Origin: Granulicatella seriolae
GTDB lineage: Bacteria; Bacillota; Bacilli; Lactobacillales; Aerococcaceae
Direction of reading: 5' to 3'
Assembly (NCBI RefSeq): GCF_024543085.1
Contig: NZ_JANHNZ010000001.1
Coordinates: 1-64,000, forward strand
Length of the DNA stretch: 64,000 nt
This document shows, one piece after another, positions 1 to 7,565 of this stretch. Under the pieces are notes generated by a model. The model was not told the origin of the DNA. It did no database searches and saw only the letters and a program-made list of their open reading frames with translations. Every line of letters starts with the position of its first letter. Position 1 is the stretch's first letter. The translations under genes and the position numbers were made by a program.

Positions 1-156
1 CACCAGGTAGCTAAAAAGAACTAAAAAACTGACGCCTTTTGATTTTTGTGCATTCGATTTTCTAGCAATAGCTGATGCATTAAAGCGTTTGAAAAAATGA
101 TCGATGGATGACGAAATATCGTTTTTATTTGAGTTATTTGATGGTATAATAGACAT
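1..156 (-). mobile_element. Transposase N-terminus (partial, IS element running off the left edge)
   Basis: An open frame of 52 codons starts with ATG at 156 and continues off the window. An AAGGAG ribosome site lies 8-13 bases before the ATG. The N-terminus (FFKRFN near residues 21-26, then RKSNAQKSKGVSFLVLF) resembles the start of IS4-superfamily transposases, which begin with a short basic helix-rich segment before the DDE catalytic core. The catalytic residues lie outside the window, so the family call rests on N-terminal style only. The neighbouring acetyltransferase frame ends abruptly near 287, which places the IS end at about 265-290. Confidence 0.6.
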
Positions 157-157
157 G

Positions 158-223
158 GCATGAACACTCCTTGGTAGATGGTTTTTGAACAACTCTATTT
201 TACCAAGTTGGAGAGGTTCATGC
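158..223. promoter_or_regulatory. Inverted repeat over the transposase ribosome site
   Basis: The arms 158-176 and 201-223 are complementary apart from two small bulges (GCATGAAC with GTTCATGC, CTCC with GGAG, TTGGTA with TACCAA). The transposase Shine-Dalgarno sequence lies inside the arm next to the start codon. A transcript entering from outside the element would contain both arms and could fold the ribosome site into a stem, whereas one starting inside the loop would not. This arrangement is known from IS10 and IS50, where it protects against read-through expression; its use here is inferred. Confidence 0.5.
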
Positions 224-286
224 TATTTTTATGGCGTAAAAGTTAGGTATATCAAGGGTTAGACACGCTTTTTGATGTTTCAAGTT

Positions 287-622
287 TTAGTCACTAATTA
301 ATATGCTTCCCAATTTTTGTCCTCGATAAGACTTCAAAATAGCAATATTTAATTCCGGTGTATTGGTATCAATATGCCCATAGCCCTTAACCAATCTCAC
401 CCATACTAAACCAACAATAGTATCTCCGTCTAAAACTCCGATTGCATAGTCCCCTTTTTGCTCGCCAAAATTATCAATATACTTTCTCAAATCTGGTTGT
501 TCTACAATTGAAAAAGGAATGATATTTTTAGGATCAGGTTGAAAAATTGCTTCATATAAAAATGTTTGAAGAATATCATAGTCAAGTTGGTACAAGCGTT
601 CTATTGAAAATTTTTTGTCCAT
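287..622 (-). pseudogene. GNAT-family acetyltransferase, N-terminal fragment
   Basis: The 111-residue frame has the front half of a GNAT fold: N-terminal helices, the strand pair GDYAIGVLDGDTIVGLVWV (about 57-75) and the start of the acetyl-CoA pyrophosphate loop as RGQKLGS (about 101-107). A complete GNAT domain needs a further 40-50 residues after that loop, including the last helix and strands, and these are absent. The frame stops 4 residues after the loop, just where the transposon-like DNA begins. The simplest reading is that the IS inserted into or deleted the rest of the gene. The start follows an ACTTTAGGAGTAA ribosome site. Probably non-functional; substrate unknown. Confidence 0.65.
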
Positions 623-751
623 AAATACTTTACTCCTAAAGTAACTGAAATTATCTAAAAATTTAGTCTGAGTTTAACTGATAAGTCGTTTAAGTAGTTT
701 AAGTATATCATAGAATGAAAGAGAAATTTCATCTAAGTAAACTGAAGATGT

Positions 752-803
752 TAAAAAAATACCCAGCTCTTAAGTCCACAAAGGAAACTTTAAGAGCTGG
801 GTA
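752..803 (-). terminator. Rho-independent terminator of the lacC-like gene
   Basis: A 14-bp perfect stem (TACCCAGCTCTTAA at 760-773 with its complement at 790-803) is followed on the minus strand by a T-rich run (A-run at 753-759 on the plus strand). It lies just past the kinase stop codon. Confidence 0.85.
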
Positions 804-810
804 CAATCTA

Positions 811-1749
811 TTAATCTAAATAATCAACCACATCAATAAGTTGATAATATTCATCAAACTTACCTTTATTGATGTGTCCTGTTTCTTTTTCCAAGGTATT
901 TAGAATTCCTGTTGTCATTCCGTACTTGAATACGTCAGTAACATCTAAATCATCATAGATAGCTGCTGCTAGACCAGCTACTGTTGAATCACCTGAGCCT
1001 ACCGGATTGACAACTTCAATAGTAGGTATATTGGCTTTATAGAACTTATCCTTGTGTTTTATAAAAGCACCATCAGCACCTAGTGACACCACAATCCATT
1101 CCACACCATCAAACAACGGAGAATTCAAGTCTGCTTTTAACTCCTTATAATCTGAAGCAATATTTTTGTGGAGAAGTTGACTAATTTCTTCTTGATTAGG
1201 TTTGATTAAGAATGGTTTATTATTATTTTTTAAACTCTCCTCCAAAGTAGTGCCAGAAGTATCTAGCAGTACTTTTTTACCCGCATTATCCGCTAAATCA
1301 ATTAGATGAGCGTAAAAATCTTTGTTTAAGCCATTTGGCAAACTTCCAGAAATGGTGATGACATCCACCGTATCCAATAAGGAAGTGAAGTGCTTTAAAA
1401 AGCCAGCAGCTTCTTCTTTGGAAATTGTTGGTCCCCCTTCTAGAATTTCTGTCTGCTTGCCATCGTGTAAAATAGCGATACAATTTCTAGTTTCTTGACT
1501 GATTTGATAAAAAGAGTGGTTAATATCGACCTTTTCTAAGGCATTTTCTATGAACTTGCCTAAGTATCCTCCTAGAAATCCTGTTGCAAGAACTGGTTTG
1601 TCTAATTCTTTCAAAACTCTTGTGACATTCAAGCCCTTTCCACCAGCTGTTTTTGATACACGGTTGGTTCGGTTAACGGTGTCTACCTTAAATGAGTCCA
1701 TTGGATAAGAAATATCAATGGATGGATTCATTGTAATTGTTAAAATCAT
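811..1749 (-). CDS. lacC: Tagatose-6-phosphate kinase / 1-phosphofructokinase family protein (LacC-like)
   Basis: This 312-residue protein belongs to the PfkB sugar kinase family. It phosphorylates a ketohexose phosphate with ATP in the cytoplasm; LacC makes tagatose-1,6-bisphosphate, FruK makes fructose-1,6-bisphosphate. The substrate-side motif GGKGLNV lies at about 37-43 and the ATP-side motif VGSGDS at 250-255, with Asp254 as the expected catalytic base. Whole-length similarity in style to streptococcal LacC (start MILTITMNPSIDISYP, ending with a GHIN...YY segment) favours LacC over FruK. No lac or fru PTS genes flank it, so the physiological substrate is uncertain. The ATG is preceded by TTAGGAGGA, a strong ribosome site. 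It appears monocistronic, closed by the terminator at 752-803. Confidence 0.8.
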   Translation of the reverse strand: MILTITMNPSIDISYPMDSFKVDTVNRTNRVSKTAGGKGLNVTRVLKELDKPVLATGFLGGYLGKFIENALEKVDINHSFYQISQETRNCIAILHDGKQTEILEGGPTISKEEAAGFLKHFTSLLDTVDVITISGSLPNGLNKDFYAHLIDLADNAGKKVLLDTSGTTLEESLKNNNKPFLIKPNQEEISQLLHKNIASDYKELKADLNSPLFDGVEWIVVSLGADGAFIKHKDKFYKANIPTIEVVNPVGSGDSTVAGLAAAIYDDLDVTDVFKYGMTTGILNTLEKETGHINKGKFDEYYQLIDVVDYLD

Positions 1750-1820
1750 GGTTTATCCTCCTAAAATTTATTATACCCATGATTAAGTATAGCATATGAC
1801 TTGAAATGATAATGTGAAAA

Positions 1821-1853
1821 TAAAAAAAAGAACCACTTAAAGAAAAAGTGGTT
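1821..1853 (-). terminator. Terminator after the SmtB-like regulator
   Basis: The stem AACCACTT (1831-1838) with AAGTGGTT (1846-1853) is followed on the minus strand by eight or more Ts. The right arm overlaps the regulator stop codon. Confidence 0.75.
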
Positions 1854-2148
1854 AAATGTCTTCTGCAACGTGCTCTCTTGCTTGAGACAACAATTCAAAA
1901 ATGTGGTGGTCCTTTAAGGAATAGATCACTTGTTGGCCTTGTTTACTACTAGAAACGATTTGATGGTCTTTTAAAAGCTTTAATTGATGTGAAACAGCTG
2001 ATTGTGTCATCTGAGTTAGTTCCGTTAATTCACCTACCGAACGTTCTTTTTCAAAGAGAAAATGTAAGGTTTTGAGTCTGTTCTCATTGCTGAGAATTTT
2101 AAAAATTTGGCTCATTTTAAGTAATTCTTGACTAGTAATACTTTGCAT
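1852..2148 (-). CDS. SmtB/CzrA-type metal-responsive repressor
   Basis: A 98-residue winged-helix protein of the ArsR/SmtB family. The recognition helix region is MTQSAVSHQLKLLK (47-60), followed by the wing. The last helix carries Asp80, His82, His93 and Glu96, with exactly the +2, +13, +16 spacing of the alpha-5 zinc site of SmtB (D104, H106, H117, E120). The alpha-3 cysteine pair of ArsR and CadC is absent, so a Zn(II) or Co(II) sensor is more likely than an arsenic or cadmium sensor. It is encoded 10 bp after the HAD phosphatase gene and is probably co-transcribed with it. No metal transporter is adjacent; mntH is 5 kb away in another unit, so the target is unknown. Confidence 0.8.
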   Translation of the reverse strand: MQSITSQELLKMSQIFKILSNENRLKTLHFLFEKERSVGELTELTQMTQSAVSHQLKLLKDHQIVSSSKQGQQVIYSLKDHHIFELLSQAREHVAEDI

Positions 2149-2158
2149 GGCAGACTCC

Positions 2159-2977
2159 TTATTCTTTTTCTAATTGTAACCAGTCAACAATGGCATTGGC
2201 GACTCCATCATTATCGTTTGAGCTTGTCTGCGCTTGGGCGATGGCTTTTAATGCAGGAACAGCATTTTCCATAGCTACTCCATACCCGACTTCTTTAATC
2301 ATCTCGATATCATTCATACCGTCTCCAATGGCCATCATGGAGGATAAAGGTATTGAGAGGTAGTCTCCCAGTTCTTTGAGTGCTTCTGCCTTGTTTATCC
2401 CCTGGTTCATCATTTCTAAGAGATTTCCTTGGCTACGAACGATGTAGAAATTTTCTCTCCAAGTTTGAGGTAGTATCTGTTCAAAAGCATCTAATGTTTC
2501 TGGGGTCTCTATAAAGAGTAGTTTATGGAATTTGGTTTGCAATGCTTCTTCTAATGAAAGTTCAATCAGTGGTGCGTCTACAATTCTTGCTTCTAGTACC
2601 ATCATGTCAGTTGGAACCATAGCAATACTATAGCAAGCTGCCTCTCCTACTCCCATAAGCCCAATATGGTGTTTTTGAGCTAGTTCTACTATTTCCGAAA
2701 GTTTAGTCGTATCCAAAACTTTTTCAGCTAATACTTGTTTGGTTTTAGATTGAAAAATATAGGCACCATTTTGAGAGATTACATATTCATCTTTATCAGT
2801 TAACTGTAATTCTTCTAGATACGGGAGAATCCCTGTAGCCGGACGTCCTGTACATAAAACGATGGACACCTCTGGCAGCGTTAAAGCTTTAGCAATAACA
2901 GACTTATTCTTTTGCGAAATGGTGCGGTCACTGGATAATAGTGTCCCGTCCATGTCTATTGCGATTAGTTTGATCAT
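2159..2977 (-). CDS. Cof-type HAD-superfamily phosphatase
   Basis: The 272-residue protein shows HAD motif I as DMDGT (8-12; nucleophile Asp8, general acid Asp10), a serine/threonine motif II in the CTGRP region (about 42-46), a C2-type cap in the middle, and motif IV GDGMND at 218-223 that binds Mg2+. This is the Cof/YidA layout of cytosolic phosphatases acting on sugar phosphates, FMN or pyridoxal phosphate; the substrate cannot be read from sequence. It is the first gene of a two-gene unit with the SmtB-like regulator, which suggests, but does not show, a link to metal status. The start codon ATG follows GAAAGGACAAATTGG. Confidence 0.8.
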   Translation of the reverse strand: MIKLIAIDMDGTLLSSDRTISQKNKSVIAKALTLPEVSIVLCTGRPATGILPYLEELQLTDKDEYVISQNGAYIFQSKTKQVLAEKVLDTTKLSEIVELAQKHHIGLMGVGEAACYSIAMVPTDMMVLEARIVDAPLIELSLEEALQTKFHKLLFIETPETLDAFEQILPQTWRENFYIVRSQGNLLEMMNQGINKAEALKELGDYLSIPLSSMMAIGDGMNDIEMIKEVGYGVAMENAVPALKAIAQAQTSSNDNDGVANAIVDWLQLEKE

Positions 2978-3103
2978 CCAATTTGTCCTTTCTTGCTTCT
3001 ATTTGGTGAATGTATTATTGGCAAAAAAATATTGATATTACGCCTTATTGTAATGTACTCTATATTGTACCAAAAATGTATCTCTTATTCCATAGACGTA
3101 AAG

Positions 3104-3128
3104 AAGCCGTATCACAAGGATACGACTT
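3104..3128. repeat. Hairpin downstream of the GNAT gene
   Basis: AAGCCGTATC (3104-3113) pairs with GATACGACTT (3119-3128) with one wobble. The T-rich tract follows on the plus-strand side (3131-3138), while the gene that ends nearby is on the minus strand, so it is not an ideal terminator for that gene. The rest of 2978-3246 shows no supported gene. Confidence 0.35.
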
Positions 3129-3246
3129 GGATTTTTCTTGAGATGAACTTTTATTTCTCAAGTTATACTATTTTCCTGGATTATTCACAGCATTCAAAAT
3201 TACACAAAAAAGTCTACCCATCACTAGTCAGGATTTTTCCTAGCTA

Positions 3247-4110
3247 TTATTCAAGTCTATCGAGTAATCGAAACATCTCATATTGCTCTACTTCTTCCTT
3301 CATAAAATTCAGTTTCATTAGAAAATCTCTCATATCTATATTGTCTGACATCCCTATGTTCAATTTTTCAGGTTTGAGCTGGTAGATAGAAAAATTCAAA
3401 AGGCTGCTGGCAACCATTTTTCTTCGATATTTTTCAACCACAAACAGGTTATATATCTTACCAGATGTTGTGATAACTAACGTACCCACCAAATTATCTT
3501 TGTTGTAAGCAGCAAAACAACGAGCTTCCTTATCCAAGGAAAAATAATCTGTCTCATTCTGCCAATTGATATGGAGATTTGAAATTTCATCACGTAGCTT
3601 TATAGCAGCCAAACAGTCCGTTTCTACTATTCGAATATTGTCGTTTAATGCTAAGCAGTTTAAGACATCGGGTGTATTTGCACTGTAGTAAAGCAGCTTG
3701 TTTTTCTTTTCAAATCCTCTTTTTTCATAAAAGCGTATCGCTCGTTTATTATGGGATAAAACTTCCAAACTAAGCCGTTCACATTTATTTTTTACTGCAT
3801 TTTCTAAAAAAAGATCAAATAGCTTTCCACTAACTCCGCTTCCCCTATGTTTTGGTGATACACATAAGGTTCCACATCTCATGTTTTTATATCCGTCAAA
3901 TTGCCGAATTCCACCTAATATTAACCCTATAGGCTCTTCATCTTCAATGGCAATGACGGAATGTTCCAATCTGTTTCCCTCTAATCCAAAAAATCGTTCA
4001 AAAAAAGAATCCATTCCAAAATTTATTGGCACTGAGTAATCTGAAAACCCAATTTTAAAGGCTTCATAGATTTGTTCTTTTTGAATCATTAAACAGCTTT
4101 TGTAGTACAT
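3247..4110 (-). CDS. Tandem-GNAT acetyltransferase
   Basis: A 287-residue protein with two GNAT-like units. The first unit is complete: the strand pair HSVIAIEDEEPIGLILGG, then CVSPKHRGSGVSGKLF as acetyl-CoA loop (R/Q-x-x-G-x-G/A type), and NKRAIRFYEKRGFEKKNKL as the typical C-terminal helix-strand. The second unit (about 155-287) is weaker, with GTLVITTSGKIYNLFVVEKYRRKMVASSLL resembling strand 4 plus a degenerate loop; double GNATs often keep one active half. The frame opens further upstream with a TTG at 4155, but the ATG at 4110 has AGGTCAGGA a few bases before it, so I use the ATG. Substrate unknown. Confidence 0.65.
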   Translation of the reverse strand: MYYKSCLMIQKEQIYEAFKIGFSDYSVPINFGMDSFFERFFGLEGNRLEHSVIAIEDEEPIGLILGGIRQFDGYKNMRCGTLCVSPKHRGSGVSGKLFDLFLENAVKNKCERLSLEVLSHNKRAIRFYEKRGFEKKNKLLYYSANTPDVLNCLALNDNIRIVETDCLAAIKLRDEISNLHINWQNETDYFSLDKEARCFAAYNKDNLVGTLVITTSGKIYNLFVVEKYRRKMVASSLLNFSIYQLKPEKLNIGMSDNIDMRDFLMKLNFMKEEVEQYEMFRLLDRLE

Positions 4111-4405
4111 TTTTCCTGACCTTTCTATTAATATCTCAACTTCTTTTGTAAGCAATGTATCACAATCTAATGTTCAATTCTTATCGGCAACTGTATTTAT
4201 CTTTTTTTATCTTGCTCAACATTAGCCTGATGGTCCTAAGCGCAGACAAATTTCTCACTTATTAGCAGTAAAGTTAACTCCCCTAAGCACTCTTTGGACT
4301 ATCGTAGGAAACTAATCATTTATCGATTACAAATAGTTTAACGATACAAAAAAGCTTTCCAGCAAATGTGATATACCCTTAATTATTAATTATAATAGTG
4401 ATCTT
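4111..4405. other. Intergenic region without a supported gene
   Basis: The stretch between pyrC and the GNAT gene holds no open frame with a ribosome site. It is AT-rich, with a run AATTATTAATTATAAT at about 4381-4396 close to the pyrC stop. I see no convincing terminator hairpin for pyrC. Confidence 0.5.
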
Positions 4406-5686
4406 TTAGGCACGATAAACCACGCAACCATTCACCATGGTTAAAAGCGTCTTCCCATAAACAGTTTTCCCTTTGAATGGTGTGTTGTTCGCTTTAGACA
4501 TGAATTGATCTGGATCAATCTCATATGAATCATTCAGATTAAAAACAGCAATATCTGCTACAGAACCGACTTGCAAGCTTCCATAAGGTAACTTAAACAA
4601 CTTTGCAGGAATGCTACTTAACCAGTCAACCAGCTGTTGCAAAGTGCAAATGCCATTTAAAACTAATTCAGTATAAAGAAGTTGAAAGGCCGTTTCACTA
4701 CCCACAATGCCAAATGGCGCTCCAACCATTCCACCCTCTTTTTCTTGGTCAGAATGAGGAGCATGGTCGGTTGCGATACAGTCAATCGTTCCATCCAGTA
4801 AGCCCTCTAATAAGGCATCTCTGTCCTGACGAGAACGTAAAGGCGGATTCATCTTCCATTGTGCGCTATCGCTAGGAATATCGTCTTCTGACAGCAATAA
4901 ATGATGTGGAGAGACTTCCGCTGTAACATTGATACCTGCTCGTTTTGCATCACGGATAACTCGTACACTTTCTTTTGAGGATACATGACAGACATGGTAA
5001 TGAACCCCTGTAGCTTCTGCTAGAAGAATATCACGTGCGATTTGGGTAGACTCTGTTAAAGCCAGCATACCAGGTAGGCCTAGCTCTTTAGCACGGTAGC
5101 CAGCATGCATAACGCCATCATAGAGTAAGGAATCCTCTTCCGTATGCGCCACAATAGCCATATCAAGTTTAGCAGCCTCAAACATGGCTTCATACATAAC
5201 TTTTGCTGTCTGCACGCCAACACCATCATTGGTAAAGGCAAAAGCGCCATGTTCCTTTAAAGCCTTAAAGTCAACAAGCTGTTCACTACGCAAACCTTGC
5301 GTAATGGTTGCATAAGGTAGAACACGAACATGCGCACTTTCTTCAATACGTTTTTGAATACTGTCTAAAATTTCTGTGTTTTGAGGACATGGATTTGTAT
5401 TTGGCATTGCACAAACCGTTGTAAAGCCACCCCTTGCCGCAGCCGCACTACCAGTCTCTATGGTTTCTTTATACTCAAATCCTGGTTCCCTTAAATGGAC
5501 ATGAACATCTACTAATCCAGGACTTACAAAATGTCCTAGGCAATCAATCACTTGATCAACATCATTAGAATTGTTTGTGTCTGGAAGTGAAATGGACGCA
5601 ATTAAATCCTCCTCAATGAGGATTTCTCTTAGCTCTAATTGATTATCCGCCACTAGTATAGCTGCATTCTTTAACAATATTCTCAT
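4406..5686 (-). CDS. pyrC: Dihydroorotase
   Basis: Dihydroorotase closes carbamoyl-aspartate to dihydroorotate, step three of UMP synthesis. The 426-residue length and the motif DVHVHLREPG (60-69) mark the class I amidohydrolase type found in Bacillus. Expected zinc ligands are visible: His62 and His64, His181 (VAHTEED), His231 or His234 (HYHVCH) and Asp307 (ATDHAPH). It is detached from the pyrR-pyrB-pyrF-pyrE group 3.4 kb away and follows the YrrS-like gene by 32 bp, so it probably shares that gene's transcript. No PyrR box is seen in front of it. ATG follows a TAAGGAGCGAAC ribosome site. Confidence 0.93.
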   Translation of the reverse strand: MRILLKNAAILVADNQLELREILIEEDLIASISLPDTNNSNDVDQVIDCLGHFVSPGLVDVHVHLREPGFEYKETIETGSAAAARGGFTTVCAMPNTNPCPQNTEILDSIQKRIEESAHVRVLPYATITQGLRSEQLVDFKALKEHGAFAFTNDGVGVQTAKVMYEAMFEAAKLDMAIVAHTEEDSLLYDGVMHAGYRAKELGLPGMLALTESTQIARDILLAEATGVHYHVCHVSSKESVRVIRDAKRAGINVTAEVSPHHLLLSEDDIPSDSAQWKMNPPLRSRQDRDALLEGLLDGTIDCIATDHAPHSDQEKEGGMVGAPFGIVGSETAFQLLYTELVLNGICTLQQLVDWLSSIPAKLFKLPYGSLQVGSVADIAVFNLNDSYEIDPDQFMSKANNTPFKGKTVYGKTLLTMVNGCVVYRA

Positions 5687-5718
5687 GTGTTCGCTCCTTA
5701 TCTAGAATATTTACTAAA

Positions 5719-6357
5719 TTAGTCGATTTTTTTATACGATTCTGGTTTCCAACCTTTCCCATCAACCCACTGCATGAAAACAATATACTTATTCCCACTT
5801 CTGGTATCCGTTACGGTAGCTTCTACACGATTGTCACCACCATTACCAATCCAATTCTCAAAAACGGTATCAGCTGTAACTCGATTACCTAAAGCAGCTA
5901 GATAAGCTTTCTTAATCTCAATACGATCTTGAGAGCCATCTTCGTAATTGGTTACATGTTCACCGGTTTGGGCTGTTCCCACTGGGGCTATGTTTAATGA
6001 ACTTGCTTCTGTTGCAGATGAGGAACTAGAAGAACTATGAGAGCTTGAAGAACTAGATTCCTTACTTGATGAACTTTCTATCTGAGCTGAACTAGAACTA
6101 CTACTACTTACTTCTTGAGCTTGACTTGTTGAACTAACATCAGCTTGCCCCACTTGAACCGTAGCTTCCGCTTCACTAGATGTAGAGCTTACAGATTCTT
6201 CTACAAGTGAACTACTACTTTCTTCTTTGGCTTTTCCTTGCGAAACGACACGCTGATAAAAAACGAATGCAATGGCTATCGTGCATAAAAATAATAAGAC
6301 AATCAGCCAGTTATTCAGTTTCTTTAATTGCTCTTTATCGTTAGGATTGCTAGACAT
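5719..6357 (-). CDS. YrrS-like (DUF1510) single-pass membrane protein
   Basis: A 212-residue protein with a short cytoplasmic N-terminus, one transmembrane segment at about 16-35, a serine-rich linker (about 45-120, many SSSS runs) and an extracytoplasmic C-terminal domain. The C-terminus, with WIGNGGDNRVEATVTD and WVDGKGWKPESY, matches the style of the DUF1510 domain of Bacillus YrrS, whose gene lies beside a class A penicillin-binding protein. A role near the cell wall is inferred only from that. No penicillin-binding protein gene is next to it here; pyrC follows by 32 bp. The ATG has AAGGAGGTATGAC before it. Confidence 0.7.
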   Translation of the reverse strand: MSSNPNDKEQLKKLNNWLIVLLFLCTIAIAFVFYQRVVSQGKAKEESSSSLVEESVSSTSSEAEATVQVGQADVSSTSQAQEVSSSSSSSAQIESSSSKESSSSSSHSSSSSSSATEASSLNIAPVGTAQTGEHVTNYEDGSQDRIEIKKAYLAALGNRVTADTVFENWIGNGGDNRVEATVTDTRSGNKYIVFMQWVDGKGWKPESYKKID

Positions 6358-6473
6358 GTCATACCTCCTTAATTAGATTACATAAACTTTATACCTGTTT
6401 ATTTTACCATGAAAAGAACGTGGTATGCATGATTATGACTAGTTTTCTTAAATTTATTGCTAGGAAAAAGTAC

Positions 6474-6505
6474 AAAAAAAGAACCGAGAAAATAAATTCT
6501 CGATC
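6474..6505 (-). terminator. Terminator of the cold-shock gene
   Basis: CCGAGAA and TTCTCG arms (6484-6502) form a short stem; the minus-strand transcript then meets seven Ts (A-run 6474-6480). Confidence 0.65.
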
Positions 6506-6529
6506 CTCTAAACTTTTAATTTAAATGAA

Positions 6530-6730
6530 TTATAGTTTAACTACGTTAGCAGCTTGTGGTCCACGAGCTCCGTCTTCAACTTCAAATTCAACCGCTTGGC
6601 CTTCTTCTAAAGTTTTGAATCCGTCACCTTGGATAGCTGAGAAATGTACGAATACGTCGTCTCCGCCTTCACGTTCGATAAATCCGAAGCCTTTTTCTGA
6701 GTTAAACCATTTTACTGTACCTTGTTCCAT
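6530..6730 (-). CDS. csp: Cold-shock protein (CspA family)
   Basis: A 66-residue single cold-shock domain that binds single-stranded RNA or DNA and melts mRNA structure. RNP1 is KGFGFIE (13-19) and RNP2 is VFVHF (26-30). The open frame extends upstream to 6862, but the ATG at 6730 has AGGAGG seven bases before it and gives the usual family length. A promoter about 110 bp upstream predicts a long untranslated leader, as in known cold-shock genes whose leader controls temperature-dependent translation. It is monocistronic, between a terminator and its own promoter. Confidence 0.93.
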   Translation of the reverse strand: MEQGTVKWFNSEKGFGFIEREGGDDVFVHFSAIQGDGFKTLEEGQAVEFEVEDGARGPQAANVVKL

Positions 6731-6842
6731 GTTTGTTTCCTCCTCGTGCCGAAGCACTAAATTATTTTGATATTCTTGCTTACGGTTCGAATTGGAATGT
6801 TGCAAAAAACATTTTTCTATACCTAACAAAAACACTAGAGTA

Positions 6843-6871
6843 AGTATATCATCTATATTCACCTATTGCAA
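6843..6871 (-). promoter_or_regulatory. Promoter of the cold-shock gene
   Basis: On the minus strand TTGCAA (6866-6871) and TATACT (6843-6848) are separated by 17 bp. Transcription would start near 6836, leaving a leader of about 105 bases before the csp start codon. The stretch 6872-7080 beyond it shows no gene. Confidence 0.7.
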
Positions 6872-7080
6872 GTGATTTCAAAAATTTTATGAAAAAAACT
6901 TAACAAAAAAGTTAAATCGTTCTAATTCATGGCTATTTATGGATGTATTTGCGCAAAAAATAGGTTAGATAGTTTATTGATGATCAGTGTGGGGTGGAAA
7001 AATATTACTAGCTAATGAAATTAGTTTCAATTCACTACCTTGATTTCTGATTGATAAATTGAGGACTCAAATACCATAAG

Positions 7081-7108
7081 AAAAAAGGACTTTCTACCAA
7101 GTCCTTTT
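7081..7108 (-). terminator. Terminator of the DUF2187 gene
   Basis: AAAAGGACTT (7083-7092) pairs with AAGTCCTTTT (7099-7108), followed on the minus strand by TTCTT. Confidence 0.75.
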
Positions 7109-7116
7109 CCCTATTG

Positions 7117-7458
7117 CTATTGCGTAATTTGAATAAATTCTACGATGTCTTTAAAATTAACAATTGTTTTTTCTTCACAAATATCGCGCATGGTTTCGTT
7201 GGATTGTTCCCAGTTGATTTTAACAACTGCACTATTGGTTAATAGCTTATTAATCTCTCCTACCATTTTTTGTTCGCGAAAAGTAAACCGAATTCGATCT
7301 CCTACATCAGGCCGAATCGATGCTTTGATTTTGTCAATAATTTGGATAGCTTCATCATAAGAAACACCTAAGAGATGAGCTATACGAGATTTACTGGTTC
7401 CTTTTCTTAACTCGGTCTCAACTGTACTCTTGATTTCTTTCGTGACTTTTAATGTCAT
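7117..7458 (-). CDS. HTH plus DUF2187-like small protein
   Basis: A 113-residue protein in two parts. Residues 1-47 contain a helix-turn-helix-like segment (GTSKSRIAHLLGVSYDEAIQ, about 19-38). Residues 50-113 (VGDRIRFTFREQKMVGEINK through EEKTIVNFKDIVEF) resemble the small all-beta DUF2187 domain of Bacillus YkvS, with the hallmark [EK]RTVVNHK-like segment seen here as EKTIVNFK. Function of that domain is unknown; the head suggests nucleic-acid binding. It stands alone, with a TATACT box near 7511-7516 and its own terminator. Confidence is moderate because the family assignment is from memory of the motif. Confidence 0.55.
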   Translation of the reverse strand: MTLKVTKEIKSTVETELRKGTSKSRIAHLLGVSYDEAIQIIDKIKASIRPDVGDRIRFTFREQKMVGEINKLLTNSAVVKINWEQSNETMRDICEEKTIVNFKDIVEFIQITQ

Positions 7459-7565
7459 TCAATCGCCTCTTTCTGTGCGCTTGCCAATTTCCAACAACCA
7501 ACTTTATATCAGTATACCATATTATGAATAAAAAGTCTTCAAATCGATACACCACCTTGGTTTCC

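Noticed and set aside
811-1749. Calling the kinase fruK
   Set aside because: The N- and C-terminal text resembles streptococcal LacC more closely, and no fructose PTS genes are adjacent; substrate left open.
2993-3385. 130-codon plus-strand frame
   Set aside because: It overlaps the 3' end of the GNAT gene antisense, has low-complexity Ser/Tyr composition and no ribosome site.
4156-4405. Further repeat copy
   Set aside because: Short resemblances to the repeat blocks did not extend to paired arms.
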